Positions 1-15,642 of a DNA stretch of 64,000 bases are shown piece by piece. The translations under genes were made by a program, and so were the position numbers. The DNA is from Wyeomyia smithii. Lineage: Eukaryota > Arthropoda > Insecta > Diptera > Culicidae. Numbering within the stretch: the stretch's first letter is position 1; the number at the start of each line of letters is the position of its first letter. The notes beneath the pieces are model-generated. The model was not told the DNA's origin and did no database searches. It saw nothing but the letters and a program-made list of their open reading frames with translations. The DNA is taken from NCBI RefSeq assembly GCF_029784165.1, contig NC_073695.1, positions 160,261,622 to 160,325,621 of the forward strand. The letters are read 5' to 3'.

Positions 1-3559
<3,559 letters not shown>

Positions 3560-3560
3560 T

Positions 3561-3711
3561 GTTATTAGTATTAGTATTACTGCCTTTTTTTTTTATTTTG
3601 ATCCATTGTAGTTTGAAAAATTGTTTTTAAAATTTAATAGCAACTACTTGACCCCCCTCCACATTCGAATATTTATCGTTTGTGTGCGGTAGAGCGTAAC
3701 GCTCCCGCAAA
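3561..3711 (+). promoter_or_regulatory. Probable 5' UTR / internal promoter region of I-1
   Basis: This non-coding stretch lies between the decayed microsatellite and the first ATG at 3712. It starts with a T-run and AT-rich sequence and becomes GC-richer just before the ATG. I-type LINEs carry an internal promoter in this place, but no initiator or downstream promoter element can be assigned by eye. Confidence 0.4.
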
Positions 3712-4266
3712 ATGGACGACATGCAGGTGCAACTATTCCTGGATGTGGAAACAACTGGGGAAGAGATTGAGATCTCCCCCATCAATTCCCCTCTACCTTC
3801 CCCGCTACCTAGCCCCGTACCAAGGGTACCGGCAACACGGGTGAAAGCTTACCCAGATGCTTCGAAAGGTCCGTTCGTAGTTTACTTCAGGCCCATAAAG
3901 AAGCCTCTAAATATAATTCAAATCGGCAAGGACCTGGCAAAACAGTTTTCGGACGTAACCGAAATTACAAAGGTTAGACCGAACAAACTGCGAGTTGTTG
4001 TGAGTAGCTTGAAGCAAGCAAACGCAATTGCTAGCTACGAGCTCTTCACGAGAGAGTACCGCGTGTACATCCCTGCCAAGGACGTGGAGATCGACGGTGT
4101 GGTTACCGAAGGAAGCCTCACGGTCGATGACATTTTGCGTCACGGGGTTGGCTGCTTCAAGAACCCCCTGATTCAAGATGTAAAGATACTGGATGTCAAG
4201 CATTGCATTCAGTATCCATCGAAGAAGCGAAGAAGAAATTCTTCCCTTCGGATTCCTTCCGTGTAA
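3712..4266 (+). pseudogene. I-1 ORF1 N-terminal part (gag-like), frameshifted
   Basis: An ATG-started frame encodes a gag-like N-terminus: an acidic, proline-rich head with three LPSP-type repeats (residues about 24-37), then a region that follows the ORF1 pattern of I-type elements (GPFVVYFRPIKKP, residues about 53-65). A related N-terminus occurs in I-2 at 20097-20350. The frame stays in register to about residue 164. It then continues out of frame, because the rest of ORF1 (HSVSIEEAKKKF) is read in another frame from 4203. The frame change lies within a few bases of the start of the tandem amplification at 4205. The last about 20 residues of this ORF are therefore not real protein sequence. 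This is the only copy of the ORF1 N-terminus in I-1. Confidence 0.75.
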
Positions 4267-5033
4267 CATTCGCCGGATCCGCACTGCCGAACTACATCTC
4301 TTTGGACAGGGTTCGTCTGCCTGTACGCCTGTTCGTACCGCGGGTCATGCATTGCCAAAACTGCAAGCAGTTAGGTCATACAGCCACCTACTGCTGCAAC
4401 AAGGCACGCTGCAGCAAGTGCGGAGGCAATCATGCTGAGACCGCTTGCAGTGAGGATACTGAAAAGTGTCTTTACTGCGAGGGAACTCGGCATGACCTTT
4501 CGGCGTGTCCCGCGTACAAACAGCGCGAGGAAAAAATAAAGCGTTCCCTCAAGGAACGATCAAAGCACTCTTTCGCAGAAATGCTGAAGAGTGCTGAGCC
4601 ACCCTCGACAGGAAACATCTTTTCCTTTTTGCCAACCGATGAGGGTACATCTGACGATCCCGTCGAAGGGTGTTCTTATGCCATGCCAGAAGGATCTAGG
4701 AAGAGGAGAATGATCAACTCTCCTAATCTTTCTCGCAAAGGTCGCAAGATAACCCCTAGCGGAATGACCAATAAGCCAACACAAAAAGGAAGCGGTGAAG
4801 AAAAACCGAAGCAAGTACCTCCCGGTTTTAATTTTAAATCAAACCAGGAGTACCCACCGCTTCCTGGGGCACCAAAAACCCCTCGTGCACCCATTTCTCG
4901 ATCAGAAGATAAAAAAGAAACAGGGTTCATAAAATTTTCTGATATTGTGGACTGGATATTTAAAACATTCAACATACCAGATCCCTTACAAAATATTCTT
5001 CTTGCCCTTCTTCCTACAGTGAAAACCTTTTAG
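4203..5033 (+). pseudogene. ORF1 C-terminal half, unit 1: gag zinc knuckles
   Basis: This 276-codon frame encodes the nucleic-acid-binding half of the LINE ORF1 protein. Three Cys/His knuckles follow each other at about residues 52-104 (starting CQNCKQLGH, CSKCGGNH and CLYCEGTRH). A lysine-rich, basic linker follows, then a proline-containing tail (EYPPLPGAPKTPRAP). The family role is to coat the element RNA and form the RNP. The N-terminus lies in a different frame upstream, so this half has no natural start here. It ends at TAG 5031-5033. In units 3 and 4 this codon is TTG, so the frame there runs 19 codons further to overlap ORF2. Confidence 0.85.
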
Positions 5034-5082
5034 ATGCAACTAGCAGCAACTTGGCCCCTCATTTCAGCTATCATATCTTTCG

Positions 5083-6732
5083 ATGACTAATACGGCGAAA
5101 GAGGTTAGGAATTTTATCACTGTATTACAGTGGAATTGCAGAAGTATCATCCCCAAATTCGATCTATTTTCTCATTTAATAAATACATACAATTGTGACG
5201 CATTTGCGCTCTGTGAAACCTTTCTCAATTCAAACGATCAACTCAATTTCCACGATTTTAACATTATTCGTCGAGATCGAGACTCACACGGTGGAGGGGT
5301 ACTTTTAGGGATTAAAAAGTGCTATTCCTTCTTCCGAATCGACCTCCCCTCGATCTCGAATATTGAAGTCGTTGCCATTCAAACGAATATGAATGGAAAA
5401 GACCTATGCCTTGTTTCGTTATATATGCCTCCATCCGCGCGGATTGAACAAAAGCATCTCACTGATATAGCAGCGCCTTTTTTGATATTGGGAGATTTTA
5501 ATTCTCACTGTTCGCTATGGGGGTCGCTGTACGACGACAACCGATCTTCTTCAATCTGTAACTTGATCGACGACTTCAATATGACAGTTTTGAATACTGG
5601 GGAAGCGACACGTGTACCTAATCCTCCAGCACGTGAAAGCGTGCTTGACCTATCCCTTTGCTCGACATCACTAGCGTTAGATTGCCGGTGGAAAGTAATC
5701 AACGATCCCCACGGTAGTGATCATCTTCCAATCGTTATATCAATTGCTAATGGTTCAACTCCCCCGAACCCAATCAATATTTCCTACGACCTTACACGTA
5801 ATATTGATTGGAAGTGTTATGAGTCTATTATAGCGCAATCTATCGAGACTCACGAGGAACTTCCTCCGGAGGAAGAATACGCGTTCTTAGCTGGCTTGAT
5901 AATCGACGCCGCGACTCAAGCTCAGACGAAACCGATACCCGGGGTAACGATTAGACAGCGCCCTCCCAACAAATGGTGGGACAAAGAGTGCTCTGAGCTG
6001 TACGCGCGAAGGTCCGCGGCGTATAAGGACTACCGGGAGTACGGCACTGTCAACCTGCTTCGAAAGTACGAGGCACTGGGCAGGCAGATGAAGAGCTTAG
6101 TAAAGGCGAAAAAACGCGGGTACTGGCGGCGGTTCGTAAACGCGTTGTCCAGGGAAACAGCGATGAGCACTCTTTGGGATACCGCCAGGCGCATGCGGAA
6201 CCGTGACGTTTCGAATGAAAGCGAGGAGTATTCAGATCGCTGGATACTCGATTTTGCCAAAAAGGTCTGTCCAGACTCTGTACCGGAACAGAAAACCTTT
6301 CGCGACGCGTTATTAGTAACTACGGAAGAGCCTCCATTTTCGATGTTGGAATTTTCAATGGCTCTCCTGTCGTGCAACAATAAGGCTCCAAGGTTAGATA
6401 GAATAAAATTCAACCTGTTGAAGAATCTACCCGACTCTGCAAAAAGACGCTTGTTGAATTTGTTCAACAAGTTTCTTGAGCTAAATATTGTTCCGCATGA
6501 CTGGAGGGAGGTAAAAGTCATTGCTATTCGGAAACCCGGGAAACCTGCCTCTGATCACAATTCATATAGGCCGATTGCGATGCTCTCTTGCCTCCTGAAA
6601 TTAATGGAGAAAATGATCCTCTTACGGTTAGACAAATGGGTCGAAACAAACGGGTTACTTTCAGATACTCAATTTGGCTTTCGCCGGGGCAAAGGGACGA
6701 ACGATTGCGGGCTTTTAACTCTGTCTCTGTAG
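5083..6732 (+). pseudogene. ORF2 N-terminal part, unit 1: APE endonuclease + RT fingers
   Basis: The frame opens at ATG 5083. In units 3 and 4 the same ATG overlaps the ORF1 stop by 8 bases (ATGACTAA), a normal LINE ORF1/ORF2 arrangement. The APE-type endonuclease covers residues about 12-220: QWNC with N18, E45 in ALCET, GDFN with D138 and N140, and SDH with D213 and H214. Reverse transcriptase starts near residue 430 (NKAPRLD; the usual glycine is arginine) and runs through YRPIAMLSC and QFGFRRGKGTNDC. The last six or so residues are out of frame, because a deletion near 6709/6711 removed part of RT, including the first catalytic-aspartate region (motif A). The function is therefore lost although the endonuclease looks whole. 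Confidence 0.88.
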
Positions 6733-8003
6733 AAGTTTTAAGCGCGAAACTTCATTCGCAGGGACTTTCACCAAATTTGAATAACTTTTTGTTCAATTTG
6801 TTGTCAGAAAAGCATATGTATTTCTCACATGGCGATTCGACAACTTCCCGAATAAGTTACATGGGCCTCCCCCAGGGCTCATGTTTAAGTCCTCTCTTAT
6901 ATAATTTTTACGTCAATGACATCGATGAATGTCTTGCAAATTCATGCACGCTAAGGCAACTTGCAGACGATAGCGTTGTATCCATTACTGATGGCAAGGC
7001 TAGCGATCTGCAAGGACCATTGCAAGATACCTTAGACAATTTGTCTGAATGGGCTCTTAAGCTGGGTATCGAATTCTCTCCGGAGAAAACTGAGCTGGTC
7101 GTTTTTTCTAGGAAGCATAACCCAGCTCAGCTGCAGCTCCTACTAACGGGTAAAACGATCTCTCAGGTTTTAGTGCATTCAGTATCCATCGAAGAAGCGA
7201 AGAAGAAATTCTTCCCTTCGGATTCCTTCCGTGTAACATTCGCCGGATCCGCACTGCCGAACTACATCTCTTTGGACAGGGTTCGTCTGCCTGTACGCCT
7301 GTTCGTACCGCGGGTCATGCATTGCCAAAACTGCAAGCAGTTAGGTCATACAGCCACCTACTGCTGCAACAAGGCACGCTGCAGCAAGTGCGGAGGCAAT
7401 CATGCTGAGACCGCTTGCAGTGAGGATACTGAAAAGTGTCTTTACTGCGAGGATACTCGGCATGACCTTTCGGCGTGTCCCGCGTACAAACAGCGCGAGG
7501 AAAAAATAAAGCGTTCCCTCAAGGAACGATCAAAGCACTCTTTCGCAGAAATGCTGAAGAGTGCTGAGCCACCCTCGACAGGAAACATCTTTTCCTTTTT
7601 GCCAACCGATGAGGGTACATCTGACGATCCCGTCGAAGGGTGTTCTTATGCCATGCCAGAAGGATCTAGGAAGAGGAGAATGATCAACTCTCCTAATCTT
7701 TCTCGCAAAGGTCGCAAGATAACCCCTAGCGGAATGACCAATAAGCCAACACAAAAAGGAAGCGGTGAAGAAAAACCGAAGCAAGTACCTCCCGGTTTTA
7801 ATTTTAAATCAAACCAGGAGTACCCACCGCTTCCTGGGGCACCAAAAACCCCTCGTGCACCCATTTCTCGATCAGAAGATAAAAAAGAAACAGGGTTCAT
7901 AAAATTTTCTGATATTGTGGACTGGATATTTAAAACATTCAACATACCAGATCCCTTACAAAATATTCTTCTTGCCCTTCTTCCTACAGTGAAAACCTTT
8001 TAG
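6711..8003 (+). pseudogene. Chimeric ORF: RT palm (unit 1) fused in frame to gag knuckles (unit 2)
   Basis: Downstream of the RT deletion the frame reads the palm and thumb: AFNSVSVEVLS (remnant of motif A), GLPQGSCLSPLLYNFYVND (motif B region), LADDSVV (motif C, Leu in place of the usual aromatic) and EFSPEKTELVVFSR. At 7174/7175 it passes in frame across the unit boundary (QVLV then HSVSIEE) into the ORF1 zinc-knuckle half and stops at 8003. A reading frame can be followed back to 6588, but its first 41 codons are only the shadow of the endonuclease-RT frame. Unit 1 alone has AAC for the usual GAC in AFD. The second knuckle-region motif here reads CLYCEDTRH in place of CLYCEGTRH. Confidence 0.85.
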
Positions 8004-8052
8004 ATGCAACTAGCAGCAACTTGGCCCCTCATTTCAGCTATCATATCTTTCG

Positions 8053-9702
8053 ATGACTAATACGGCGAAAGAGGTTAGGAATTTTATTACTGTATTACAG
8101 TGGAATTGCAGAAGTATCATCCCCAAATTCGATCTATTTTCTCATTTAATAAATACATACAATTGTGACGCATTTGCGCTCTGTGAAACCTTTCTCAATT
8201 CAAACGATCAACTCAATTTCCACGATTTTAACATTATTCGTCGAGATCGAGACTCACACGGTGGAGGGGTACTTTTAGGGATTAAAAAGTGCTATTCCTT
8301 CTTCCGAATCGACCTCCCCTCGATCTCGAATATTGAAGTCGTTGCCATTCAAACGAATATGAATGGAAAAGACCTATGCCTTGTTTCGTTATATATGCCT
8401 CCATCCGCGCGGATTGAACAAAAGCATCTCACTGATATAGCAGCGCCTTTTTTGATATTGGGAGATTTTAATTCTCACTGTTCGCTATGGGGGTCGCTGT
8501 ACGACGACAACCGATCTTCTTCAATCTGTAACTTGATCGACGACTTCAATATGACAGTTTTGAATACTGGGGAAGCGACACGTGTACCTAATCCTCCAGC
8601 ACGTGAAAGCGTGCTTGACCTATCCCTTTGCTCGACATCACTAGCGTTAGATTGCCGGTGGAAAGTAATCAACGATCCCCACGGTAGTGATCATCTTCCA
8701 ATCGTTATATCAATTGCTAATGGTTCAACTCCCCCGAACCCAATCAATATTTCCTACGACCTTACACGTAATATTGATTGGAAGTGTTATGAGTCTATTA
8801 TAGCGCAATCTATCGAGACTCACGAGGAACTTCCTCCGGAGGAAGAATACGCGTTCTTAGCTGGCTTGATAATCGACGCCGCGACTCAAGCTCAGACGAA
8901 ACCGATACCCGGGGTAACGATTAGACAGCGCCCTCCCAACAAATGGTGGGACAAAGAGTGCTCTGAGCTGTACGCGCGAAGGTCCGCGGCGTATAAGGAC
9001 TACCGGGAGTACGGCACTGTCAACCTGCTTCGAAAGTACGAGGCACTGGGCAGGCAGATGAAGAGCTTAGTAAAGGCGAAAAAACGCGGGTACTGGCGGC
9101 GGTTCGTAAACGCGTTGTCCAGGGAAACAGCGATGAGCACTCTTTGGGATACCGCCAGGCGCATGCGGAACCGTGACGTTTCGAATGAAAGCGAGGAGTA
9201 TTCAGATCGCTGGATACTCGATTTTGCCAAAAAGGTCTGTCCAGACTCTGTACCGGAACAGAAAACCTTTCGCGACGCGTTATTAGTAACTACGGAAGAG
9301 CCTCCATTTTCGATGTTGGAATTTTCAATGGCTCTCCTGTCGTGCAACAATAAGGCTCCAAGGTTAGATAGAATAAAATTCAACCTGTTGAAGAATCTAC
9401 CCGACTCTGCAAAAAGACGCTTGTTGAATTTGTTCAACAAGTTTCTTGAGCTAAATATTGTTCCGCATGACTGGAGGGAGGTAAAAGTCATTGCTATTCG
9501 GAAACCCGGGAAACCTGCCTCTGATCACAATTCATATAGGCCGATTGCGATGCTCTCTTGCCTCCTGAAATTAATGGAGAAAATGATCCTCTTACGGTTA
9601 GACAAATGGGTCGAAACAAACGGGTTACTTTCAGATACTCAATTTGGCTTTCGCCGGGGCAAAGGGACGAACGATTGCGGGCTTTTGACTCTGTCTCTGT
9701 AG
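8053..9702 (+). pseudogene. ORF2 N-terminal part, unit 2: APE endonuclease + RT fingers
   Basis: This is the second copy of the 549-codon endonuclease/RT-fingers frame, with the same motifs as unit 1 and the same RT deletion at 9679/9681. A silent C-to-T change is seen near 8087. It shares CTG (Leu, near 9568) with unit 1, where units 3 and 4 have CGG (Arg). Confidence 0.88.
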
Positions 9703-11030
9703 AAGTTTTAAGCGCGAAACTTCATTCGCAGGGACTTTCACCAAATTTGAATAACTTTTTGTTCAATTTGTTGTCAGAAAAGCATATGTATTTCTCACAT
9801 GGCGATTCGACAACTTCCCGAATTAGTTACATGGGCCTCCCCCAGGGCTCATGTTTAAGTCCTCTCTTATATAATTTTTACGTCAATGACATCGATGAAT
9901 GTCTTGCAAATTCATGCACGCTAAGGCAACTTGCAGACGATAGCGTTGTATCCATTACTGATGGCAAGGCTAGCGATCTGCAAGGACCATTGCAAGATAC
10001 CTTAGACAATTTGTCTGAATGGGCTCTTAAGCTGGGTATCGAATTCTCTCCGGAGAAAACTGAGCTGGTCGTTTTTTCTAGGAAGCATAACCCAGCTCAG
10101 CTGCAGCTCCTACTAACGGGTAAAACGATCTCTCAGGTTTTAGTGCATTCAGTATCCATCGAAGAAGCGAAGAAGAAATTCTTCCCTTCGGATTCCTTCC
10201 GTGTAACATTCGCCGAATCCGCACTGCCGAACTACATCTCTTTGGACAGGGTTCGTCTGCCTGTACGCCTGTTCGTACCGCGGGTCATGCATTGCCAAAA
10301 CTGCAAGCAGTTAGGTCATACAGCCACCTACTGCTGCAACAAGGCACGCTGCAGCAAGTGCGGAGGCAATCATGCTGAGACCGCTTGCAGTGAGGATACT
10401 GAAAAGTGTCTTTACTGCGAGGGAACTCGGCATGACCTTTCGGCGTGTCCCGCGTACAAACAGTGCGAGGAAAAAATAAAGCGTTCCCTCAAGGAACGAT
10501 CAAAGCACTCTTTCGCAGAAATGCTGAAGAGTGCTGAGCCACCCTCGACAGGAAACATCTTTTCCTTTTTGCCAACCGATGAGGGTACATCTGACGATCC
10601 CGTCGAAGGGTGTTCTTATGCCATGCCAGAAGGATCTAGGAAGAGGAGAATGATCAACTCTCCTAATCTTTCTCGCAAAGGTCGCAAGATAACCCCTAGC
10701 GGAATGACCAATAAGCCAACACAAAAAGGAAGCGGTGAAGAAAAACCGAAGCAAGTACCTCCCGGTTTTAATTTTAAATCAAACCAGGAGTACCCACCGC
10801 TTCCTGGGGCACCAAAAACCCCTCGTGCACCCATTTCTCGATCAGAAGATAAAAAAGAAACAGGGTTCATAAAATTTTCTGATATTGTGGACTGGATATT
10901 TAAAACATTCAACATACCAGATCCCTTACAAAATATTCTTCTTGCCCTTCTTCCTACAGTGAAAACCTTTTTGATGCAACTAGCAGCAACTTGGCCCCTC
11001 ATTTCAGCTATCATATCTTTCGATGACTAA
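9681..11030 (+). pseudogene. Chimeric ORF: RT palm (unit 2) fused in frame to gag knuckles (unit 3)
   Basis: The RT palm part keeps AFDSVS, LPQGS and LADD and joins the ORF1 half in frame at 10144/10145. Unit 3 has two private missense changes: Gly to Glu near 10215 and Arg to Cys near 10464. TTG in place of TAG near 11001 lets the frame continue to TAA at 11028-11030, overlapping the next ORF2 ATG (11023) by 8 bases. Confidence 0.85.
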
Positions 11031-12672
11031 TACGGCGAAAGAGGTTAGGAATTTTATCACTGTATTACAGTGGAATTGCAGAAGTATCATCCCCAAATTC
11101 GATCTATTTTCTCATTTAATAAATACATACAATTGTGACGCATTTGCGCTCTGTGAAACCTTTCTCAATTCAAACGATCAACTCAATTTCCACGATTTTA
11201 ACATTATTCGTCGAGATCGAGACTCACACGGTGGAGGGGTACTTTTAGGGATTAAAAAGTGCTATTCCTTCTTCCGAATCGACCTCCCCTCGATCTCGAA
11301 TATTGAAGTCGTTGCCATTCAAACGAATATGAATGGAAAAGACCTATGCCTTGTTTCGTTATATATGCCTCCATCCGCGCGGATTGAACAAAAGCATCTC
11401 ACTGATATAGCAGCGCCTTTTTTGATATTGGGAGATTTTAATTCTCACTGTTCGCTATGGGGGTCGCTGTACGACGACAACCGATCTTCTTCAATCTGTA
11501 ACTTGATCGACGACTTCAATATGACAGTTTTGAATACTGGGGAAGCGACACGTGTACCTAATCCTCCAGCACGTGAAAGCGTGCTTGACCTATCCCTTTG
11601 CTCGACATCACTAGCGTTAGATTGCCGGTGGAAAGTAATCAACGATCCCCACGGTAGTGATCATCTTCCAATCGTTATATCAATTGCTAATGGTTCAACT
11701 CCCCCGAACCCAATCAATATTTCCTACGACCTTACACGTAATATTGATTGGAAGTGTTATGAGTCTATTATAGCGCAATCTATCGAGACTCACGAGGAAC
11801 TTCCTCCGGAGGAAGAATACGCGTTCTTAGCTGGCTTGATAATCGACGCCGCGACTCAAGCTCAGACGAAACCGATACCCGGGGTAACGATTAGACAGCG
11901 CCCTCCCAACAAATGGTGGGACAAAGAGTGCTCTGAGCTGTACGCGCGAAGGTCCGCGGCGTATAAGGACTACCGGGAGTACGGCACTGTCAACCTGCTT
12001 CGAAAGTACGAGGCACTGGGCAGGCAGATGAAGAGCTTAGTAAAGGCGAAAAAACGCGGGTACTGGCGGCGGTTCGTAAACGCGTTGTCCAGGGAAACAG
12101 CGATGAGCACTCTTTGGGATACCGCCAGGCGCATGCGAAACCGTGACGTTTCGAATGAAAGCGAGGAGTATTCAGATCGCTGGATACTCGATTTTGCCAA
12201 AAAGGTCTGTCCAGACTCTGTACCGGAACAGAAAACCTTTCGCGACGCGTTATTAGTAACTACGGAAGAGCCTCCATTTTCGATGTTGGAATTTTCAATG
12301 GCTCTCCTGTCGTGCAACAATAAGGCTCCAAGGTTAGATAGAATAAAATTCAACCTGTTGAAGAATCTACCCGACTCTGCAAAAAGACGCTTGTTGAATT
12401 TGTTCAACAAGTTTCTTGAGCTAAATATTGTTCCGCATGACTGGAGGGAGGTAAAAGTCATTGCTATTCGGAAACCCGGGAAACCTGCCTCTGATCACAA
12501 TTCATATAGGCCGATTGCGATGCTCTCTTGCCTCCGGAAATTAATGGAGAAAATGATCCTCTTACGGTTAGACAAATGGGTCGAAACAAACGGGTTACTT
12601 TCAGATACTCAATTTGGCTTTCGCCGGGGCAAAGGGACGAACGATTGCGGGCTTTTGACTCTGTCTCTGTAG
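11023..12672 (+). pseudogene. ORF2 N-terminal part, unit 3: APE endonuclease + RT fingers
   Basis: This is the third copy of the endonuclease/RT-fingers frame. The preceding ORF1 stop overlaps its ATG by 8 bases, which I take as the ancestral layout. It differs from units 1 and 2 by GCGAAAC for GCGGAAC near 12137 (silent) and by CGG (Arg) for CTG (Leu) near 12536. The same deletion ends the frame at 12672. Confidence 0.88.
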
Positions 12673-14000
12673 AAGTTTTAAGCGCGAAACTTCATTCGCA
12701 GGGACTTTCACCAAATTTGAATAACTTTTTGTTCAATTTGTTGTCAGAAAAGCATATGTATTTCTCACATGGCGATTCGACAACTTCCCGAATTAGTTAC
12801 ATGGGCCTCCCCCAGGGCTCATGTTTAAGTCCTCTCTTATATAATTTTTACGTCAATGACATCGATGAATGTCTTGCAAATTCATGCACGCTAAGGCAAC
12901 TTGCAGACGATAGCGTTGTATCCATTACTGATGGCAAGGCTAGCGATCTGCAAGGACCATTGCAAGATACCTTTGACAATTTGTCTGAATGGGCTCTTAA
13001 GCTGGGTATCGAATTCTCTCCGGAGAAAACTGAGCTGGTCGTTTTTTCTAGGAAGCATAACCCAGCTCAGCTGCAGCTCCTACTAACGGGTAAAACGATC
13101 TCTCAGGTTTTAGTGCATTCAGTATCCATCGAAGAAGCGAAGAAGAAATTCTTCCCTTCGGATTCCTTCCGTGTAACATTCGCCGGATCCGCACTGCCGA
13201 ACTACATCTCTTTGGACAGGGTTCATCTGCCTGTACGCCTGTTCGTACCGCGGGTCATGCATTGCCAAAACTGCAAGCAGTTAGGTCATACAGCCACCTA
13301 CTGCTGCAACAAGGCACGCTGCAGCAAGTGCGGAGGCAATCATGCTGAGACCGCTTGCAGTGAGGATACTGAAAAGTGTCTTTACTGCGAGGGAACTCGG
13401 CATGACCTTTCGGCGTGTCCCGCGTACAAACAGCGCGAGGAAAAAATAAAGCGTTCCCTCAAGGAACGATCAAAGCACTCTTTCGCAGAAATGCTGAAGA
13501 GTGCTGAGCCACCCTCGACAGGAAACATCTTTTCCTTTTTGCCAACCGATGAGGGTACATCTGACGATCCCGTCGAAGGGTGTTCTTATGCCATGCCAGA
13601 AGGATCTAGGAAGAGGAGAATGATCAACTCTCCTAATCTTTCTCGCAAAGGTCGCAAGATAACCCCTAGCGGAATGACCAATAAGCCAACACAAAAAGGA
13701 AGCGGTGAAGAAAAACCGAAGCAAGTACCTCCCGGTTTTAATTTTAAATCAAACCAGGAGTACCCACCGCTTCCTGGGGCACCAAAAACCCCTCGTGCAC
13801 CCATTTCTCGATCAGAAGATAAAAAAGAAACAGGGTTCATAAAATTTTCTGATATTGTGGACTGGATATTTAAAACATTCAACATACCAGATCCCTTACA
13901 AAATATTCTTCTTGCCCTTCTTCCTACAGTGAAAACCTTTTTGATGCAACTAGCAGCAACTTGGCCCCTCATTTCAGCTATCATATCTTTCGATGACTAA
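12651..14000 (+). pseudogene. Chimeric ORF: RT palm (unit 3) fused in frame to gag knuckles (unit 4)
   Basis: The layout is the same as in the previous chimera. A private Leu-to-Phe change lies near 12973 in the palm, and an Arg-to-His change near 13225 in the unit 4 knuckle half. The frame crosses the unit join at 13114/13115 and ends at TAA 13998-14000, overlapping the fourth ORF2 start. Confidence 0.85.
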
Positions 14001-15642
14001 TACGGCGAAAGAGGTTAGGAATTTTATCACTGTATTACAGTGGAATTGCAGAAGTATCATCCCCAAATTCGATCTATTTTCTCATTTAATAAATACATAC
14101 AATTGTGACGCATTTGCGCTCTGTGAAACCTTTCTCAATTCAAACGATCAACTCAATTTCCACGATTTTAACATTATTCGTCGAGATCGAGACTCACACG
14201 GTGGAGGGGTACTTTTAGGGATTAAAAAGTGCTATTCCTTCTTCCGAATCGACCTCCCCACGATCTCGAATATTGAAGTCGTTGCCATTCAAACGAATAT
14301 GAATGGAAAAGACCTATGCCTTGTTTCGTTATATATGCCTCCATCCGCGCGGATTGAACAAAAGCATCTCACTGATATAGCAGCGCCTTTTTTGATATTG
14401 GGAGATTTTAATTCTCACTGTTCGCTATGGGGGTCGCTGTACGACGACAACCGATCTTCTTCAATCTGTAACTTGATCGACGACTTCAATATGACAGTTT
14501 TGAATACTGGGGAAGCGACACGTGTACCTAATCCTCCAGCACGTGAAAGCGTGCTTGACCTATCCCTTTGCTCGACATCACTAGCGTTAGATTGCCGGTG
14601 GAAAGTAATCAACGATCCCCACGGTAGTGATCATCTTCCAATCGTTATATCAATTGCTAATGGTTCAACTCCCCCGAACCCAATCAATATTTCCTACGAC
14701 CTTACACGTAATATTGATTGGAAGTGTTATGAGTCTATTATAGCGCAATCTATCGAGACTCACGAGGAACTTCCTCCGGAGGAAGAATACGCGTTCTTAG
14801 CTGGCTTGATAATCGACGCCGCGACTCAAGCTCAGACGAAACCGATACCCGGGGTAACGATTAGACAGCGCCCTCCCAACAAATGGTGGGACAAAGAGTG
14901 CTCTGAGCTGTACGCGCGAAGGTCCGCGGCGTATAAGGACTACCGGGAGTACGGCACTGTCAACCTGCTTCGAAAGTACGAGGCACTGGGCAGGCAGATG
15001 AAGAGCTTAGTAAAGGCGAAAAAACGCGGGTACTGGCGGCGGTTCGTAAACGCGTTGTCCAGGGAAACAGCGATGAGCACTCTTTGGGATACCGCCAGGC
15101 GCATGCGAAACCGTGACGTTTCGAATGAAAGCGAGGAGTATTCAGATCGCTGGATACTCGATTTTGCCAAAAAGGTCTGTCCAGACTCTGTACCGGAACA
15201 GAAAACCTTTCGCGACGCGTTATTAGTAACTACGGAAGAGCCTCCATTTTCGATGTTGGAATTTTCAATGGCTCTCCTGTCGTGCAACAATAAGGCTCCA
15301 AGGTTAGATAGAATAAAATTCAACCTGTTGAAGAATCTACCCGACTCTGCAAAAAGACGCTTGTTGAATTTGTTCAACAAGTTTCTTGAGCTAAATATTG
15401 TTCCGCATGACTGGAGGGAGGTAAAAGTCATTGCTATTCGGAAACCCGGGAAACCTGCCTCTGATCACAATTCATATAGGCCGATTGCGATGCTCTCTTG
15501 CCTCCGGAAATTAATGGAGAAAATGATCCTCTTACGGTTAGACAAATGGGTCGAAACAAACGGGTTACTTTCAGATACTCAATTTGGCTTTCGCCGGGGC
15601 AAAGGGACGAACGATTGCGGGCTTTTGACTCTGTCTCTGTAG
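13993..15642 (+). pseudogene. ORF2 N-terminal part, unit 4: APE endonuclease + RT fingers
   Basis: This is the fourth copy of the endonuclease/RT-fingers frame, with endonuclease motifs intact. A private Ser-to-Thr change lies near 14260 (PTIS for PSIS). It carries the unit-3-type bases at the three diagnostic sites. The RT deletion at 15619/15621 again puts the palm in another frame. Confidence 0.88.

Noticed and set aside
6030..6521. 163-codon minus-strand frame repeated every 2970 bp (also 9000, 11970, 14940)
   Set aside because: It mirrors the codons of the endonuclease/RT frame, has no own motif, and repeats only because the unit repeats.
6588..6710. First 41 codons of the RT-palm/gag fusion ORF
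   Set aside because: They are the out-of-frame reading of the RT fingers region. The meaningful part starts after the deletion at 6711.
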